Below, one piece after another: positions 27,441-35,651 of a stretch of 64,000 nucleotides of DNA. The position numbers and the translations under genes are program-made. The DNA comes from Scatosoma sp048465415. Lineage in GTDB: Bacteria; Bacillota; Clostridia; Christensenellales; Borkfalkiaceae. Below the pieces are notes generated by a model. The model searched no databases and was not told the origin of the DNA. It was given only the letters and a program-made list of their open reading frames with translations. The DNA is taken from positions 62,001 through 126,000 of the forward strand of contig DBFWLO010000015.1 in the NCBI GenBank assembly GCA_048465415.1, read 5' to 3'. Each line of letters begins with the position of its first letter. Positions within the stretch are counted from its first letter, which is position 1.

Positions 27441-27872
27441 ATGAAAACCTATATGGCAAACGCCCAGACGGTTGAGAGAAAGTGGTATGTCGTAGACGCT
27501 GCGGGCGTGCCCCTCGGACGTCTCGCCACCCGCGTCGCCTCCGTGCTTCGCGGCAAAAATAAACCCACTTTCACCCCCAACGTCGATACGGGTGATTTCG
27601 TAATCGTTATCAATACCGATAAGGTAGTGCTGACGGGGAAGAAAGCGGAGGATAAATTTTACAGATACCACACCGGCTACATCGGCGGCTTGAAGGAGAT
27701 TTCCTATAAAAAGCTGCTTGCGGAAAAGAGCGATCTCGCCGTCTACGAAGCGGTGAAGGGCATGCTTCCCAAGAACAGCCTGGGCAGAACGATGCTCAAA
27801 AAGCTCAGAGTTTATAAGGGCGCGGAACACAATCACGCCGCTCAGAAGCCCGAAGAACTCAAAGCAGACTAA
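27441..27872 (+). CDS. rplM: 50S ribosomal protein L13
   Basis: The 143-residue protein is full length for bacterial L13. It shows the typical start KTYMANAQTVERKWYVVDA, then LGRLATRVASVLRGK and VKGMLPKNSLGRTMLKKL. It is an early-assembling protein of the large subunit. TAAGGAGTAAC precedes the ATG. rpsI follows after 15 bases, the usual rplM-rpsI pair. Confidence 0.99.
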   Translation: MKTYMANAQTVERKWYVVDAAGVPLGRLATRVASVLRGKNKPTFTPNVDTGDFVIVINTDKVVLTGKKAEDKFYRYHTGYIGGLKEISYKKLLAEKSDLAVYEAVKGMLPKNSLGRTMLKKLRVYKGAEHNHAAQKPEELKAD

Positions 27873-27887
27873 GGAGAGGAGAGAATC

Positions 27888-28301
27888 ATGGCTAAAATCA
27901 ATTTGAAAAAGAAGCTGCAATTTTGGGGAACAGGCAGAAGAAAGAAGGCCATCGCCCGCGTGCGTCTGATTCCCGCCGGCAGCGGCACTATCGTCATCAA
28001 CGATCGCACCTTCGAGGATTATTTCCCGCAGGGTACCCTTCAATACATTGTGAAACAGCCCCTCGTCCTGCTCGACGTGGAAAATAAATACGACGTATTC
28101 GTAAACGTCATCGGCGGCGGTTATACCGGTCAGGCGGGCGCTATCCGGCTCGGCGTCGCGCGCGCTCTGCTCGAAGCGGAGCCCGATTCCCGTCCCGCGC
28201 TCAAAAAAGAGGGATTCCTTACCCGCGATCCCCGCGCTAAGGAAAGAAAGAAGTACGGTCTCAAAAAGGCCCGCCGTGCGCCTCAGTTCTCCAAGAGATA
28301 A
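27888..28301 (+). CDS. rpsI: 30S ribosomal protein S9
   Basis: The 137-residue protein is a complete S9. GTGRRKKAIARVRL is near the start and the basic tail RRAPQFSKR reaches the P-site tRNA in the ribosome. It has a short N-terminal extension (MAKINLKKKL) before the conserved part. GGAGAGGAGAG precedes the ATG. Confidence 0.99.
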   Translation: MAKINLKKKLQFWGTGRRKKAIARVRLIPAGSGTIVINDRTFEDYFPQGTLQYIVKQPLVLLDVENKYDVFVNVIGGGYTGQAGAIRLGVARALLEAEPDSRPALKKEGFLTRDPRAKERKKYGLKKARRAPQFSKR

Positions 28302-28330
28302 CAAAAGACTGCGGATTTCTTACAACGACA

Positions 28331-28367
28331 AAAACCCGACTGTATGTGATCTACGGTCGGGTTTTTT
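28331..28367 (+). terminator. Terminator of rplM-rpsI
   Basis: AAAACCCGAC and GTCGGGTTTT form a 10-bp stem with a 15-base loop and a T6 run. Confidence 0.9.
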
Positions 28368-28443
28368 GACAGAAAGAGTCCGCCGGACGGCGTTTCGCCC
28401 GGCTTTCGGCGCCTCTTTGCGAAGGCAAAAAAGTTTTTCCCGC

Positions 28444-28779
28444 TCAGCGGCGGGGAGATTTGCGGTCGATATCCCTCGCCAGCCGTTCATGGCGTTCCAT
28501 GAGCGTGAGAAAGGGATTGTTTCCGCCGACGGCCGGTTCCGGCCGGAGCGGTTCCGCTTTCGTTTCGCGGGGCGTAGGCGGCGGGGGAGCGGTTCTGCTC
28601 ACAGTCTCCTTTTCCCCTTCTTTCTCCGCAGCCGCCGGCCCGGACGAGGAGAAGAGGTTTTTGAAAAGCGCCGCCGGATCGAAGAAAGAGGAGGCGCCTT
28701 TGGAGTCTTTGTCCTCATCGGAGGACGGGGGCGGGGAAAAGGCAGATTTCAAAAAATTAAACAATCCGAAACTTTCCAT
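28444..28779 (-). CDS. Small Pro/Ser-rich hypothetical protein
   Basis: The 111-residue protein has an N-terminal MESFGLFNFLKSAF, a low-complexity Pro/Ser/Glu middle and a charged C-terminal helix NPFLTLMERHERLARDI. No family is recognised. The coding case rests on the plausible ends and codon use; overlapping plus-strand frames look like shadows. The ribosome site (AAAGGA) is rather far from the ATG. It may be a localisation or sporulation-associated peptide, but nothing shows this. Confidence 0.5.
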   Translation of the reverse strand: MESFGLFNFLKSAFSPPPSSDEDKDSKGASSFFDPAALFKNLFSSSGPAAAEKEGEKETVSRTAPPPPTPRETKAEPLRPEPAVGGNNPFLTLMERHERLARDIDRKSPRR

Positions 28780-28845
28780 GGCTGAAAAAATCCTTTATTT
28801 TCACAATTTTCACTTAAAATAGCGGGAAAAACGCGCCGTTTTTAT

Positions 28846-28874
28846 TTGCTTTAATTGACAAATTGATATATAAT
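28846..28874 (+). promoter_or_regulatory. Promoter of the propeller-like lipoprotein gene
   Basis: TTGCTT (28846-28851), 17 bases, then TATAAT (28869-28874). A stronger TTGACA at 28855 is too close to this -10 to be its partner. Confidence 0.55.
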
Positions 28875-28949
28875 AGAATATGCGTTGATATTGTCGGGAA
28901 ATGCACGTTGTTTTTTCCGACCGACATAATTTTTAAGGAGTCCTTTACA

Positions 28950-31274
28950 ATGCGGGATAAATTCAAGAAAGTGACAAGCCTCGTTGCCGCGGCGACGCTC
29001 TGTGCGGCGGCGATTTCGCTCGCGGGCTGCGGAAAGGGGTATTCCACCAAAGTGCCCGGCGGCGATATTTTCGAGGGAAACGTAGTTTCCAACGGCGGGT
29101 TTGTCGTAGAGAAAGGCAATTATATCTACTTCATCAACGGCGCCGAGGAATATACGGCGTCGAATAAATACGGGGACGTGGTGAAGGGAGCGCTGATGCG
29201 GATCTCCAAATCCGACCTTAAAGCGAAAAAATACGAGAACGTCGTCACGGTGGTACCCATGCTGTTCGTCGCGCAGAATTACGACGCGGGCATTTATATT
29301 TACGGCGATTACGTCTATTACGCTTCGCCCACGACCGAAAAGGATCAGTCGGGCAAGGTGCAGAACGACTGGATCAGTTTCAAGCGCGCCAAGCTCGACG
29401 GTTCCGACGCGATGAAGGACTACTATTTCCGTTCGGACGACAATACCGTCGATTACCGCTACGTGGAAGTGGAAGGCGTCGTTTACTGTCTGCACGCGGA
29501 CGACAAAACTCTCTATTCCTATAATACGCAGACGGGCAGGGATACGGTGCTTGTCGAGAACGCGGGCTCCGAATTCTTTTTCGATACTTCCGATCCCGAA
29601 AATCCCAGCGTCTACTATACGATGCCCGTGACGCAGGATCTCGACACCGAGAACTCTTCTTCCGTTCCCTATACGCAGGTCTATTCCGTGCGTGCCGACG
29701 CGGCCGTGGAGTCGGTGGACGCGTCCAAAGCCTCCTATACGGTAAAGGACGGGAGGACTTATTCTTTCAATCTTTCCTATCTCAAAGACAATATCGACGA
29801 TTTCGACGCCAAAGATTATACGACTTATCCCTACGTCAATCTCGGCGAACTGGTGCTCGACGGCAGAGGCAGCAGCGCGGCTTACACCGATACCAGATTC
29901 ACCGACGACGATCCTTCGGCGGCGGCGACGCCCAACGGGTATACGTACACGATCCAGGGATATCGGAACGGCGGGCTGTATTATACCCGCGCGGACGTGA
30001 ACGGCAATTCCTCCGACGGCGAAGGCCAGCTCTACTACCTCGCGGACAGCGTCAAAGACGCGGCGGACTGGAAGAGTATTTCCGGCAACAAAAGCGCGGA
30101 GATCGATACGGTCGCGCTCAACACGACCAACGCTTCTTCGACGGCGCTTTTCTCCATCGAGGAAAAGAACGGCAAGAGAGTACATTCCTATCTCTACACC
30201 GCCGATTCGAGAATTTACAGATGTACGGCCGCGGCGGACGGAAGCGTGGAAGAAAAACTGCTTTTGGTGCCTTCCGCGTCCAGCGTTACCCTCTGGAAGA
30301 CCGAGGGAGATTATCTCTATTATTACGCCTCCGGCACCAACGGCAACAATCTCACGAGAGTCAATTATAAGGGGACGGAGGATAATTACAATCCCCTTCT
30401 GATCACGGAAGAGTACAAGCCCGCCAAGATCCTCAATGTGGACTGGAATTCTTCTTGGTACAAGCCCGAATTTATCGAAAACTGTCTGTTCTTCTCGAAC
30501 GCGCAGTCCTACGGCAGCAGCACCACCGCCTTCAATTACGTATACGTCGTGGATATGAACGGGGCGAACGGCATGATGAACGCCGAGGAACTCAAAGCGT
30601 TCAATGAAAAATACGAGGAAGTAAACGATTACATCGACGAATTTTCCTCCACGGACGGAGATTTGCAGAGCGCGGTGAAATATTATTTCCGCACCGGCGA
30701 AACGACCTATTTCGAGGACGTGTTGAAAGAAGCGAAGGAGAAGGGCTATAAACCTTACTATCTTTACAGCGAATACGCGATCAACGAGTTCCGTGCGTTC
30801 AGTTCCCGCAAGGTGAGCGCGAACGTAGGCGCCAACGATTATTCGACGATGTTCAAAGACGACGCCGGCAATTATTACGACTTGGAAAGCTACTTTGTCA
30901 ACCTGATCGGCAAGATCAAGGAATCGGACGAAGAAGCGATCGCCGAAGCGTGGAAAAATTCCCTTCGTTCTTTGACCGAAGAGGAAAAGAAGAGCTGGGC
31001 GACCTGGCAGAAAGTTCTGCTCGGCGTCGGGATCGGCGTAGGCGTGCTCGCGATCGCCGCGGCAATCGCCATTCCGCTTCTCCTTCGCGCCAGGAAAAAG
31101 AAGGCGCAGGCGGATGCGGACAGAGATGCCACAGCCGTGCGCAAGAAGATCGTCATCGACACGACGGACGATAAATCGATCGATGTGTATGCCGACGACG
31201 AGCCGGGGGAAGAAGGCGCGGCGACGGAACAAGCCGAAGAAACGAAAGAAAGCACGGATAAAAAAGAAGAATAA
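28950..31274 (+). CDS. Lipoprotein with repeat ectodomain and C-terminal membrane helix
   Basis: The 774-residue protein starts at ATG 28950, nine bases after AAGGAG. A lipoprotein signal ends in SLAGC (near residue 26). The ectodomain has many repeats of the type YIYGDYVYYAS, VVYCLHADDKTLYSYN and YLYYYASGTNGN, as in DUF5050-like beta-propellers. Residues ~697-720 form a strong membrane helix (VLLGVGIGVGVLAIAAAIAI), followed by a basic and then an acidic cytoplasmic tail. Lipid anchor plus C-terminal span is unusual and tethers both ends of the ectodomain. Function is unknown; surface sensing or scaffolding is possible. Confidence 0.75.
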   Translation: MRDKFKKVTSLVAAATLCAAAISLAGCGKGYSTKVPGGDIFEGNVVSNGGFVVEKGNYIYFINGAEEYTASNKYGDVVKGALMRISKSDLKAKKYENVVTVVPMLFVAQNYDAGIYIYGDYVYYASPTTEKDQSGKVQNDWISFKRAKLDGSDAMKDYYFRSDDNTVDYRYVEVEGVVYCLHADDKTLYSYNTQTGRDTVLVENAGSEFFFDTSDPENPSVYYTMPVTQDLDTENSSSVPYTQVYSVRADAAVESVDASKASYTVKDGRTYSFNLSYLKDNIDDFDAKDYTTYPYVNLGELVLDGRGSSAAYTDTRFTDDDPSAAATPNGYTYTIQGYRNGGLYYTRADVNGNSSDGEGQLYYLADSVKDAADWKSISGNKSAEIDTVALNTTNASSTALFSIEEKNGKRVHSYLYTADSRIYRCTAAADGSVEEKLLLVPSASSVTLWKTEGDYLYYYASGTNGNNLTRVNYKGTEDNYNPLLITEEYKPAKILNVDWNSSWYKPEFIENCLFFSNAQSYGSSTTAFNYVYVVDMNGANGMMNAEELKAFNEKYEEVNDYIDEFSSTDGDLQSAVKYYFRTGETTYFEDVLKEAKEKGYKPYYLYSEYAINEFRAFSSRKVSANVGANDYSTMFKDDAGNYYDLESYFVNLIGKIKESDEEAIAEAWKNSLRSLTEEEKKSWATWQKVLLGVGIGVGVLAIAAAIAIPLLLRARKKKAQADADRDATAVRKKIVIDTTDDKSIDVYADDEPGEEGAATEQAEETKESTDKKEE

Positions 31275-31287
31275 TCCGCAGAATATT

Positions 31288-31320
31288 GGGAGCCGATTCC
31301 TCAGGGACGGCTCCCTTTTG
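31288..31320 (+). terminator. Rho-independent terminator
   Basis: GGGAGCCG (31288-31295) pairs with CGGCTCCC (31308-31315), followed by TTTTGTTT. Confidence 0.88.
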
Positions 31321-31371
31321 TTTGCAAAAGAAAAAATTTTTCTGAAATATTCAAAAAGGCCCGCAAAACAG

Positions 31372-31400
31372 TTTACAAACTTGTAAAATATTAATATAAT
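31372..31400 (+). promoter_or_regulatory. Promoter of the zinc-ribbon gene
   Basis: TTTACA (31372-31377), 17 bases, then TATAAT (31395-31400), about 58 bases before the start codon. Confidence 0.82.
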
Positions 31401-31457
31401 ATAGCAAAATCACGGCGGCGAGCCGTTCAAAAATAAACAGAATGAGGGAAAATTTAT

Positions 31458-31994
31458 ATGGCAAGATACGTATTATGCCCGAGATGCGAATTGAATTTTA
31501 TCGATGAGGAAACGCAGGAATACTGCGACGTTTGTTTGAAAGAGATGCAGGGAGCCAAAACGTTTGCCGACGATTTGGAAGAAGTGGAGGAGATTGAAGA
31601 AACCGAGCTTTGCCCCATCTGCGGGGAAAACTATATGCGCATCGGCGACAAGATGTGCGACGAATGTAAGAAAAAGACGGAGTACGAGGAGGAGGAACTG
31701 GAAGATCCGGAAAAGGACGACGCCTGGCGCACCTACCTCGACGACGATACGGAGGATCTCGGAATTCCGCTTCCCGAAGAGGAATTTGAAGAGGAAGAAG
31801 AGGAGGACGAGGAAATTTTGGAAGAGGAGAAGAGCAAGGAGGAAGACGATTTTGAATACGTCACTCCCGACGATTACTTCCCCGACGACGATGAGGACGA
31901 CGAAGACGAGGAAGAAGACGAAAGTTTTGACGACGACGTGGCTCCCACTCCCAAATCGGGACGGAAAAAACGCAAGCGGGACGACGATTTTTAA
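31458..31994 (+). CDS. Zinc-ribbon protein with a very acidic tail
   Basis: The 178-residue protein has two zinc-ribbon-like halves, CPRCELNF...YCDVC (residues ~7-26) and CPICGENY...MCDEC (near 52-70). About 90 residues rich in Asp and Glu follow, ending in a short basic stretch, RKKRKR. It looks like a cytoplasmic protein that binds nucleic acid or a basic partner. No named family is recognised. It has its own promoter and terminator. Confidence 0.7.
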   Translation: MARYVLCPRCELNFIDEETQEYCDVCLKEMQGAKTFADDLEEVEEIEETELCPICGENYMRIGDKMCDECKKKTEYEEEELEDPEKDDAWRTYLDDDTEDLGIPLPEEEFEEEEEEDEEILEEEKSKEEDDFEYVTPDDYFPDDDEDDEDEEEDESFDDDVAPTPKSGRKKRKRDDDF

Positions 31995-32058
31995 AGCGGC
32001 GTTCCGGGGCCGGATACATACGCCGCAGGGCGGGTAGCCGCGCGTAAAACAGCATAAC

Positions 32059-32089
32059 AAAGAGGCGCGGATTTCCCGTACCTCTTTTT
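32059..32089 (+). terminator. Terminator of the zinc-ribbon gene
   Basis: AAAGAGG (32059-32065) and CCTCTTT (32081-32087) form a stem ending in a T run. Confidence 0.6.
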
Positions 32090-32125
32090 ATATTCGACGG
32101 ATCTTCGCCCGTCGGCACGAAAAAA

Positions 32126-32150
32126 CCGCCGGATTGCTCCGGCGGCGTAC
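32126..32150 (-). terminator. Terminator of the minus-strand small genes
   Basis: On the minus strand CCGCCGGA, a 4-base loop and TCCGGCGG are followed by TTTTTT, about 65 bases after the stop of the gene at 32217. Confidence 0.85.
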
Positions 32151-32216
32151 GCAAATGGATTGCGAGAAGCAATCGGCTTGCGTTCGGTTGTGTTTCTTTC
32201 CTCGGAAAGAAAACTT

Positions 32217-32384
32217 TTAAAGATCGTCTGCGTCCTGAATGGGATTCTCCCGAGGGTTGACAGGCGTTCCGGTGTAGCTTCCGTTGACGTCCGTATCCGA
32301 TTGCATATTCGTCAAAGACTTTACTTTTTCGGTGGGCGCGTAGGAAGTTTTTTTGCTCTTAGTCGTTGTTTTTGTTGCTTTCAT
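32217..32384 (-). CDS. Small protein with the C-terminal YTG...QDADDL signature
   Basis: From ATG 32384 this frame encodes 55 residues ending GSYTGTPVNPRENPIQDADDL (read in two parts). This end is a recurring signature of very small Firmicutes proteins of unknown function. The N-terminal 15 residues are Thr/Lys-rich. Its start lies inside the last codons of the Asn-rich gene (26-base overlap, +1 frame) and lacks a strong ribosome site. It may be re-initiated after the upstream stop, or the two frames may be one gene split by an indel. Confidence 0.6.
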   Translation of the reverse strand: MKATKTTTKSKKTSYAPTEKVKSLTNMQSDTDVNGSYTGTPVNPRENPIQDADDL

Positions 32385-32595
32385 AACCGTTCTGAGCCTT
32401 GGTGCTGTTCTTGGAGCTCTGGTTATTCTGGTTGTTCTGAGCGTTTCTGGTGCTCTGATTGTTTTGAGCGTTTCTGGTGCTCTGGTTTTCCTGAGCGTTC
32501 CTCGTGTTCTCATTGTTCTGAGCGTTTCTGGTGCTCTGGTTGTTCTGAGAGTTGTTGTTGCAGTTTTTCGTCTGATTGTTATTCTTGTTTTTCAT
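32359..32595 (-). CDS. Asn/Gln-rich repeat protein
   Basis: The 78-residue product is dominated by Asn and Gln. It contains four tandem 9-residue units of the type NNQSTRNAQ, encoded by 27-base repeats between about 32400 and 32540. An AAAGGAG lies at ideal distance before the ATG, so translation is well supported. Composition recalls some small spore proteins, but no SASP motif is present. It ends in the frame overlapping the QDADDL protein. Function is unknown. Confidence 0.65.
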   Translation of the reverse strand: MKNKNNNQTKNCNNNSQNNQSTRNAQNNENTRNAQENQSTRNAQNNQSTRNAQNNQNNQSSKNSTKAQNGYESNKNND

Positions 32596-32669
32596 AACTT
32601 TTAAATCTCCTTTTTTTATTTTTTTAATTTCAGGTCCGAAAGCGGTCGGAAAGTCTGCCGCAGAACGCG

Positions 32670-33266
32670 TCAGATTCTCACGCCTTCAAAGGGTAAATGC
32701 AAATCGACATACCCCTGGGTTGCTTTACACAAAGGACAAACCTTAAAGGCTTCCGTAGCGACGTGCATATAACCGCATTCGCTGCATACCCAAAGAATGG
32801 GCGAGTCGTTTTTATAAAGCGTTCCGTTTTTCACTGCCTCATAGAGGTAATTGAAAATGATATTGTGCTGTCTTTCCACGTCGGCTACCATACGATAGAT
32901 GGCGGCAATGTCCTTAAAGCCTTCTTTTTCCGCCGTTTCGGCAAATGTCGGATAGATCTCCGTGGATTCGCTGTTTTCGTCCATCGCCGCGAATTTCAAT
33001 CCGTCTACCAAAGTACCCGCGTGAAAGGGATATCCCGCGTCCAGAACGATGTTGTCGTGGCTTCCCGCTTTCGCTTGAAGCGTGTCGAAAAACGTTTTTG
33101 CATGATACGTTTCGTTTTTCGCAATCGTTCTGATCGCGTCGGAAAGTGTTTTCAAATTTTCTTTCATGGCCAGCTTCGCCGTTAACTGATAGCGCATGCC
33201 CGCCTGACTTTCACCCGCAAAACTGCGGGCTAAGTTCTTAAATGTTTCCGTCTGATCAAATTGCAT
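32670..33266 (-). CDS. Rubrerythrin
   Basis: The 198-residue protein has a ferritin-like di-iron domain with the expected Glu/His ligands (FAGESQAGMRY, AKNETYHAK, FAETAEKEGF, VADVERQHN). A C-terminal rubredoxin-like domain follows, CSECGYMH...VCPLC. It reduces hydrogen peroxide in the cytoplasm of anaerobes. The start at 33266 follows TAGGAGAAAAC; the longer in-frame extension upstream is not used. A PerR-like regulator is encoded about 4.5 kb away. Confidence 0.95.
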   Translation of the reverse strand: MQFDQTETFKNLARSFAGESQAGMRYQLTAKLAMKENLKTLSDAIRTIAKNETYHAKTFFDTLQAKAGSHDNIVLDAGYPFHAGTLVDGLKFAAMDENSESTEIYPTFAETAEKEGFKDIAAIYRMVADVERQHNIIFNYLYEAVKNGTLYKNDSPILWVCSECGYMHVATEAFKVCPLCKATQGYVDLHLPFEGVRI

Positions 33267-33530
33267 TTTAGTGTTTTCTCCTAAGGCTCCGCCTTCGTTA
33301 TTCAGTATGAGCCGGATTTTTTCTTTCATGCTTCCGATTTTCTGCCAATCCCTTCCAAATTTTAGCAGTTCTCTCTTTTTCGCTTGCCAAACGGAGCCGA
33401 AAAGAGTAAAATACATACTATATAATACAGTATCCGTCTCTTGCCGGGAAAGGAAAAGCCGCGTCAAGCGAAAATTTCCTCTTTTAATCGTCCCCGGCGG
33501 GCGCGGCGAGGGAAAAAAGAGGTAAAAATT

Positions 33531-34043
33531 ATGTTCCATATCGTTTTGGTCGAGCCGGAAATTCCGCAGAACGCGGGCAATATCGCGCGTACGTGCGCGG
33601 CCACGGGCTGCGCTTTGCACATGGTGCGGCCTTTCGGCTTTGAGATTTCCGACAAATATTTGAAGCGCGCGGGGCTCGATTACTGGCATCTCGTCCATAT
33701 TTCCTATTACGACAGCTTTGCGGAGCTGCAAGCGAAGTTCCCGAGCGCCCGGTTTTTTTATTTCACCACCAAAGGCCGGCGCCGGCACAGCGATCAGCGC
33801 TTCCGGGACGGGGATTTTCTCGTGTTCGGCAAAGAGACGAAGGGGCTGCCCGAAGAACTTCTTTTAAAGCACCCGGACGAATGTCTGCGGATTCCCATGT
33901 TTTCCGAGGCGAGATCGCTCAATCTGAGCAATTCCGTGGCGGTGGCCGTATACGAAGCGCTCAGGCAGACAAATTACGAGGGACTTTCGGAAGCGGGGGA
34001 ACTGCATGAGCATAAATGGAGCGAGCTCGAAAATGAGCGTTAA
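33531..34043 (+). CDS. trmL: tRNA (cytidine/uridine-2'-O-)-methyltransferase TrmL
   Basis: The 170-residue protein is a complete minimal SPOUT methyltransferase. The N-terminal motif is VLVEPEIPQNAGNIARTCAATG. The knot motifs are VFGKETKGLPEELL and IPMFSEARSLNLSNSVAVAVYE. It methylates the wobble nucleotide of certain leucine tRNAs. The start is ATG 33531 after AAGAGGT. The following sequence may serve as its terminator and as the spoIIR leader. Confidence 0.95.
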   Translation: MFHIVLVEPEIPQNAGNIARTCAATGCALHMVRPFGFEISDKYLKRAGLDYWHLVHISYYDSFAELQAKFPSARFFYFTTKGRRRHSDQRFRDGDFLVFGKETKGLPEELLLKHPDECLRIPMFSEARSLNLSNSVAVAVYEALRQTNYEGLSEAGELHEHKWSELENER

Positions 34044-34061
34044 AAAAATAAAAAAATGAAG

Positions 34062-34154
34062 GTATAAACACTTTCAAAAGAGGCAATAACTTCCGTGTCG
34101 GGCGCAGGCGAACAAGTCGTTTTCGCACCCTCAAAATACGGAGGTTATTTTTTT
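34062..34154 (+). promoter_or_regulatory. SpoIIR leader: sigma-F-like promoter and hairpin covering the ribosome site
   Basis: GTATA (34062-34066) and GGCAATAAC (34082-34090), 15 bases apart, resemble the GywTA/GGnrAnAnT boxes of the forespore sigma-F. AATAACTTCCGT (34085-34096) pairs with ACGGAGGTTATT (34138-34149; one G-U pair) and is followed by a T7 run, so it can terminate transcripts coming from trmL. The 3' arm contains the spoIIR Shine-Dalgarno GGAGG (34140-34144). Transcripts starting at the sigma-F site would lack most of the 5' arm and leave the ribosome site free. Confidence 0.6.
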
Positions 34155-34703
34155 ATGAAGAAATTTTGCATAACTTTTTTAATGTCAGGCATAATAATTT
34201 TGTCGGCTATCGGATTCGGCACGGGAATTTTCGGCTCCGCTTCCTCGGCTCAGACGAACACGGAGTATCTTCGGATCCATATCCGAGCCAACTCCAACGA
34301 CGGGGAAGACCAGGCAGTCAAATATATGGTGCGCGACGCGGTGGTGGAATACCTCACCCCTTTGGCGGCCGAGGCGGCGACGCGGGAAGAGGCGATGTCT
34401 TTGATGAGCGAAAACCTTTCCGGGATCGAAAGAGTAGCGGACGGCGTTTTAAGGGCCCACGGCTTCGCCTACGGGGCGAAAGCGGTGTTCAGAGAAGAAG
34501 AGTTCCCCACGCGGGTTTACGGCGATTATACGCTCGATGCGGGCGTTTACGAGGCTCTGATCCTCAACTTGGGCACAGGCGCGGGGGACAACTGGTGGTG
34601 CGTGGTGTATCCGCCGCTCTGTTTCGCCGGACAGCCGGGGGAAAACGTCGTCTATAAGAGCAAGATCAAAGAGATCATCGAACGGTGGAAGGCCAACCGC
34701 TGA
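34155..34703 (+). CDS. spoIIR: Stage II sporulation protein R
   Basis: The 182-residue protein has an N-terminal signal or anchor segment (residues ~5-28) and the SpoIIR core, EYLRIHIRANSNDGEDQAVK...VKYMVRDAVVEYL, ending in NWWCVVYPPLCF. SpoIIR is secreted from the forespore and triggers processing of pro-sigma-E in the mother cell via SpoIIGA. The ATG at 34155 follows GGAGG. Upstream sequence resembles a sigma-F promoter, as expected for this gene. Confidence 0.95.
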   Translation: MKKFCITFLMSGIIILSAIGFGTGIFGSASSAQTNTEYLRIHIRANSNDGEDQAVKYMVRDAVVEYLTPLAAEAATREEAMSLMSENLSGIERVADGVLRAHGFAYGAKAVFREEEFPTRVYGDYTLDAGVYEALILNLGTGAGDNWWCVVYPPLCFAGQPGENVVYKSKIKEIIERWKANR

Positions 34704-34748
34704 AACGACGGCAGCGCGCCCCGCTTTACATAAACAGGAGGAATCATC

Positions 34749-35561
34749 ATGAAAAAGTTTATTAAAACGGGTGCGCTTACAGCGGCGGTATTACTGACGG
34801 GAGTCGTTTCCGCAGTGTCGGCCGCTGCATTCCCCGCTTCTTCCGAAGCCGGTAAAACGGCGGCGTGGAACGACGCGTTGGGAACTGCGCTCGTCGACGT
34901 GACCGATAATAACGGCGAGCTCGCGGAATTTTCCGTAGACGCGGAAATGGCTGCGGTGCTCAAACAAGGCTCCAAAGGCGGCGAGGTGAAAGAAGTACAG
35001 CGCCGGCTGAAACAATGGGGGTATTACAGCGGAGAAGCGGACGGCATTTTCGGCGCCGGGACAAAACGCGCGGTGATCGCCTTCCAGAAAAAGAACGGCC
35101 TGACGGCGGACGGCATCGTGGGCGCTTCCACTTTCCGCGCCCTCGGCATGAACAGTTCGTACAACGTACTCATGAACCAGACGCAGAACTCCTCGCCTTC
35201 CGGCTATACGAGCTCCGATTTGTACCTGCTTGCGAAGACCATTTACGCGGAAGGAAGAGGCGAACCGTATACGGGACAGGTAGCGATCGGCGCGGTTATT
35301 TTGAACCGTGTGAGAAGCTCGGCTTTCCCCAACACGGTGGCGGGCGTCGTCTATCAAAAGCACGCCTTTACGGCGGTTTCCGACGGACAGATCAATTTGA
35401 CGCCCAACGAGACGGCGATGCGCGCGGCGCAGGACGCCGTGAACGGCTGGGATCCCACGGGCGGCGCGATTTATTATTATAATCCCGCCGTGGCGACGAG
35501 TTCCTGGATTTTCGGACGCAAGACGATCACTGTGATCGGTAAGCACGTGTTCGCTATCTGA
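34749..35561 (+). CDS. sleB: Spore cortex-lytic enzyme SleB-like hydrolase
   Basis: The 270-residue protein has a signal peptide, a peptidoglycan-binding domain (residues ~75-135, VKEVQRRLKQWGYYSGEADG) and a C-terminal hydrolase domain of the SleB type. The latter is seen from LYLLAKTIYAEGRGEPYTGQ and AVILNRVRSSAFPNTVAGVV, whose Glu is the likely catalytic residue. It degrades spore cortex at germination. AGGAGG precedes the ATG, and ypeB follows, the usual partner. Confidence 0.94.
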   Translation: MKKFIKTGALTAAVLLTGVVSAVSAAAFPASSEAGKTAAWNDALGTALVDVTDNNGELAEFSVDAEMAAVLKQGSKGGEVKEVQRRLKQWGYYSGEADGIFGAGTKRAVIAFQKKNGLTADGIVGASTFRALGMNSSYNVLMNQTQNSSPSGYTSSDLYLLAKTIYAEGRGEPYTGQVAIGAVILNRVRSSAFPNTVAGVVYQKHAFTAVSDGQINLTPNETAMRAAQDAVNGWDPTGGAIYYYNPAVATSSWIFGRKTITVIGKHVFAI

Positions 35562-35651
35562 GCGGAAAATGCCGGAGGCGTTTTCCCTTTGGGAAACAGC
35601 ACCTTCCGGCAGAGCCTATCAGAGTCGTATCATTAAAAAGGAGTTAAAAGC

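Noticed and set aside
28851..31232. A 793-residue open frame on the minus strand opposite the propeller-like lipoprotein gene
   Set aside because: It has no ribosome site, an Arg/His/Val-biased composition typical of antisense shadows, and the plus strand gives a coherent lipoprotein with promoter and terminator.
32359..32560. A CRISPR array, because of the regular 27-base repeats
   Set aside because: The units are contiguous, without spacers, and encode the NNQSTRNAQ repeats of a protein; no cas genes are nearby.
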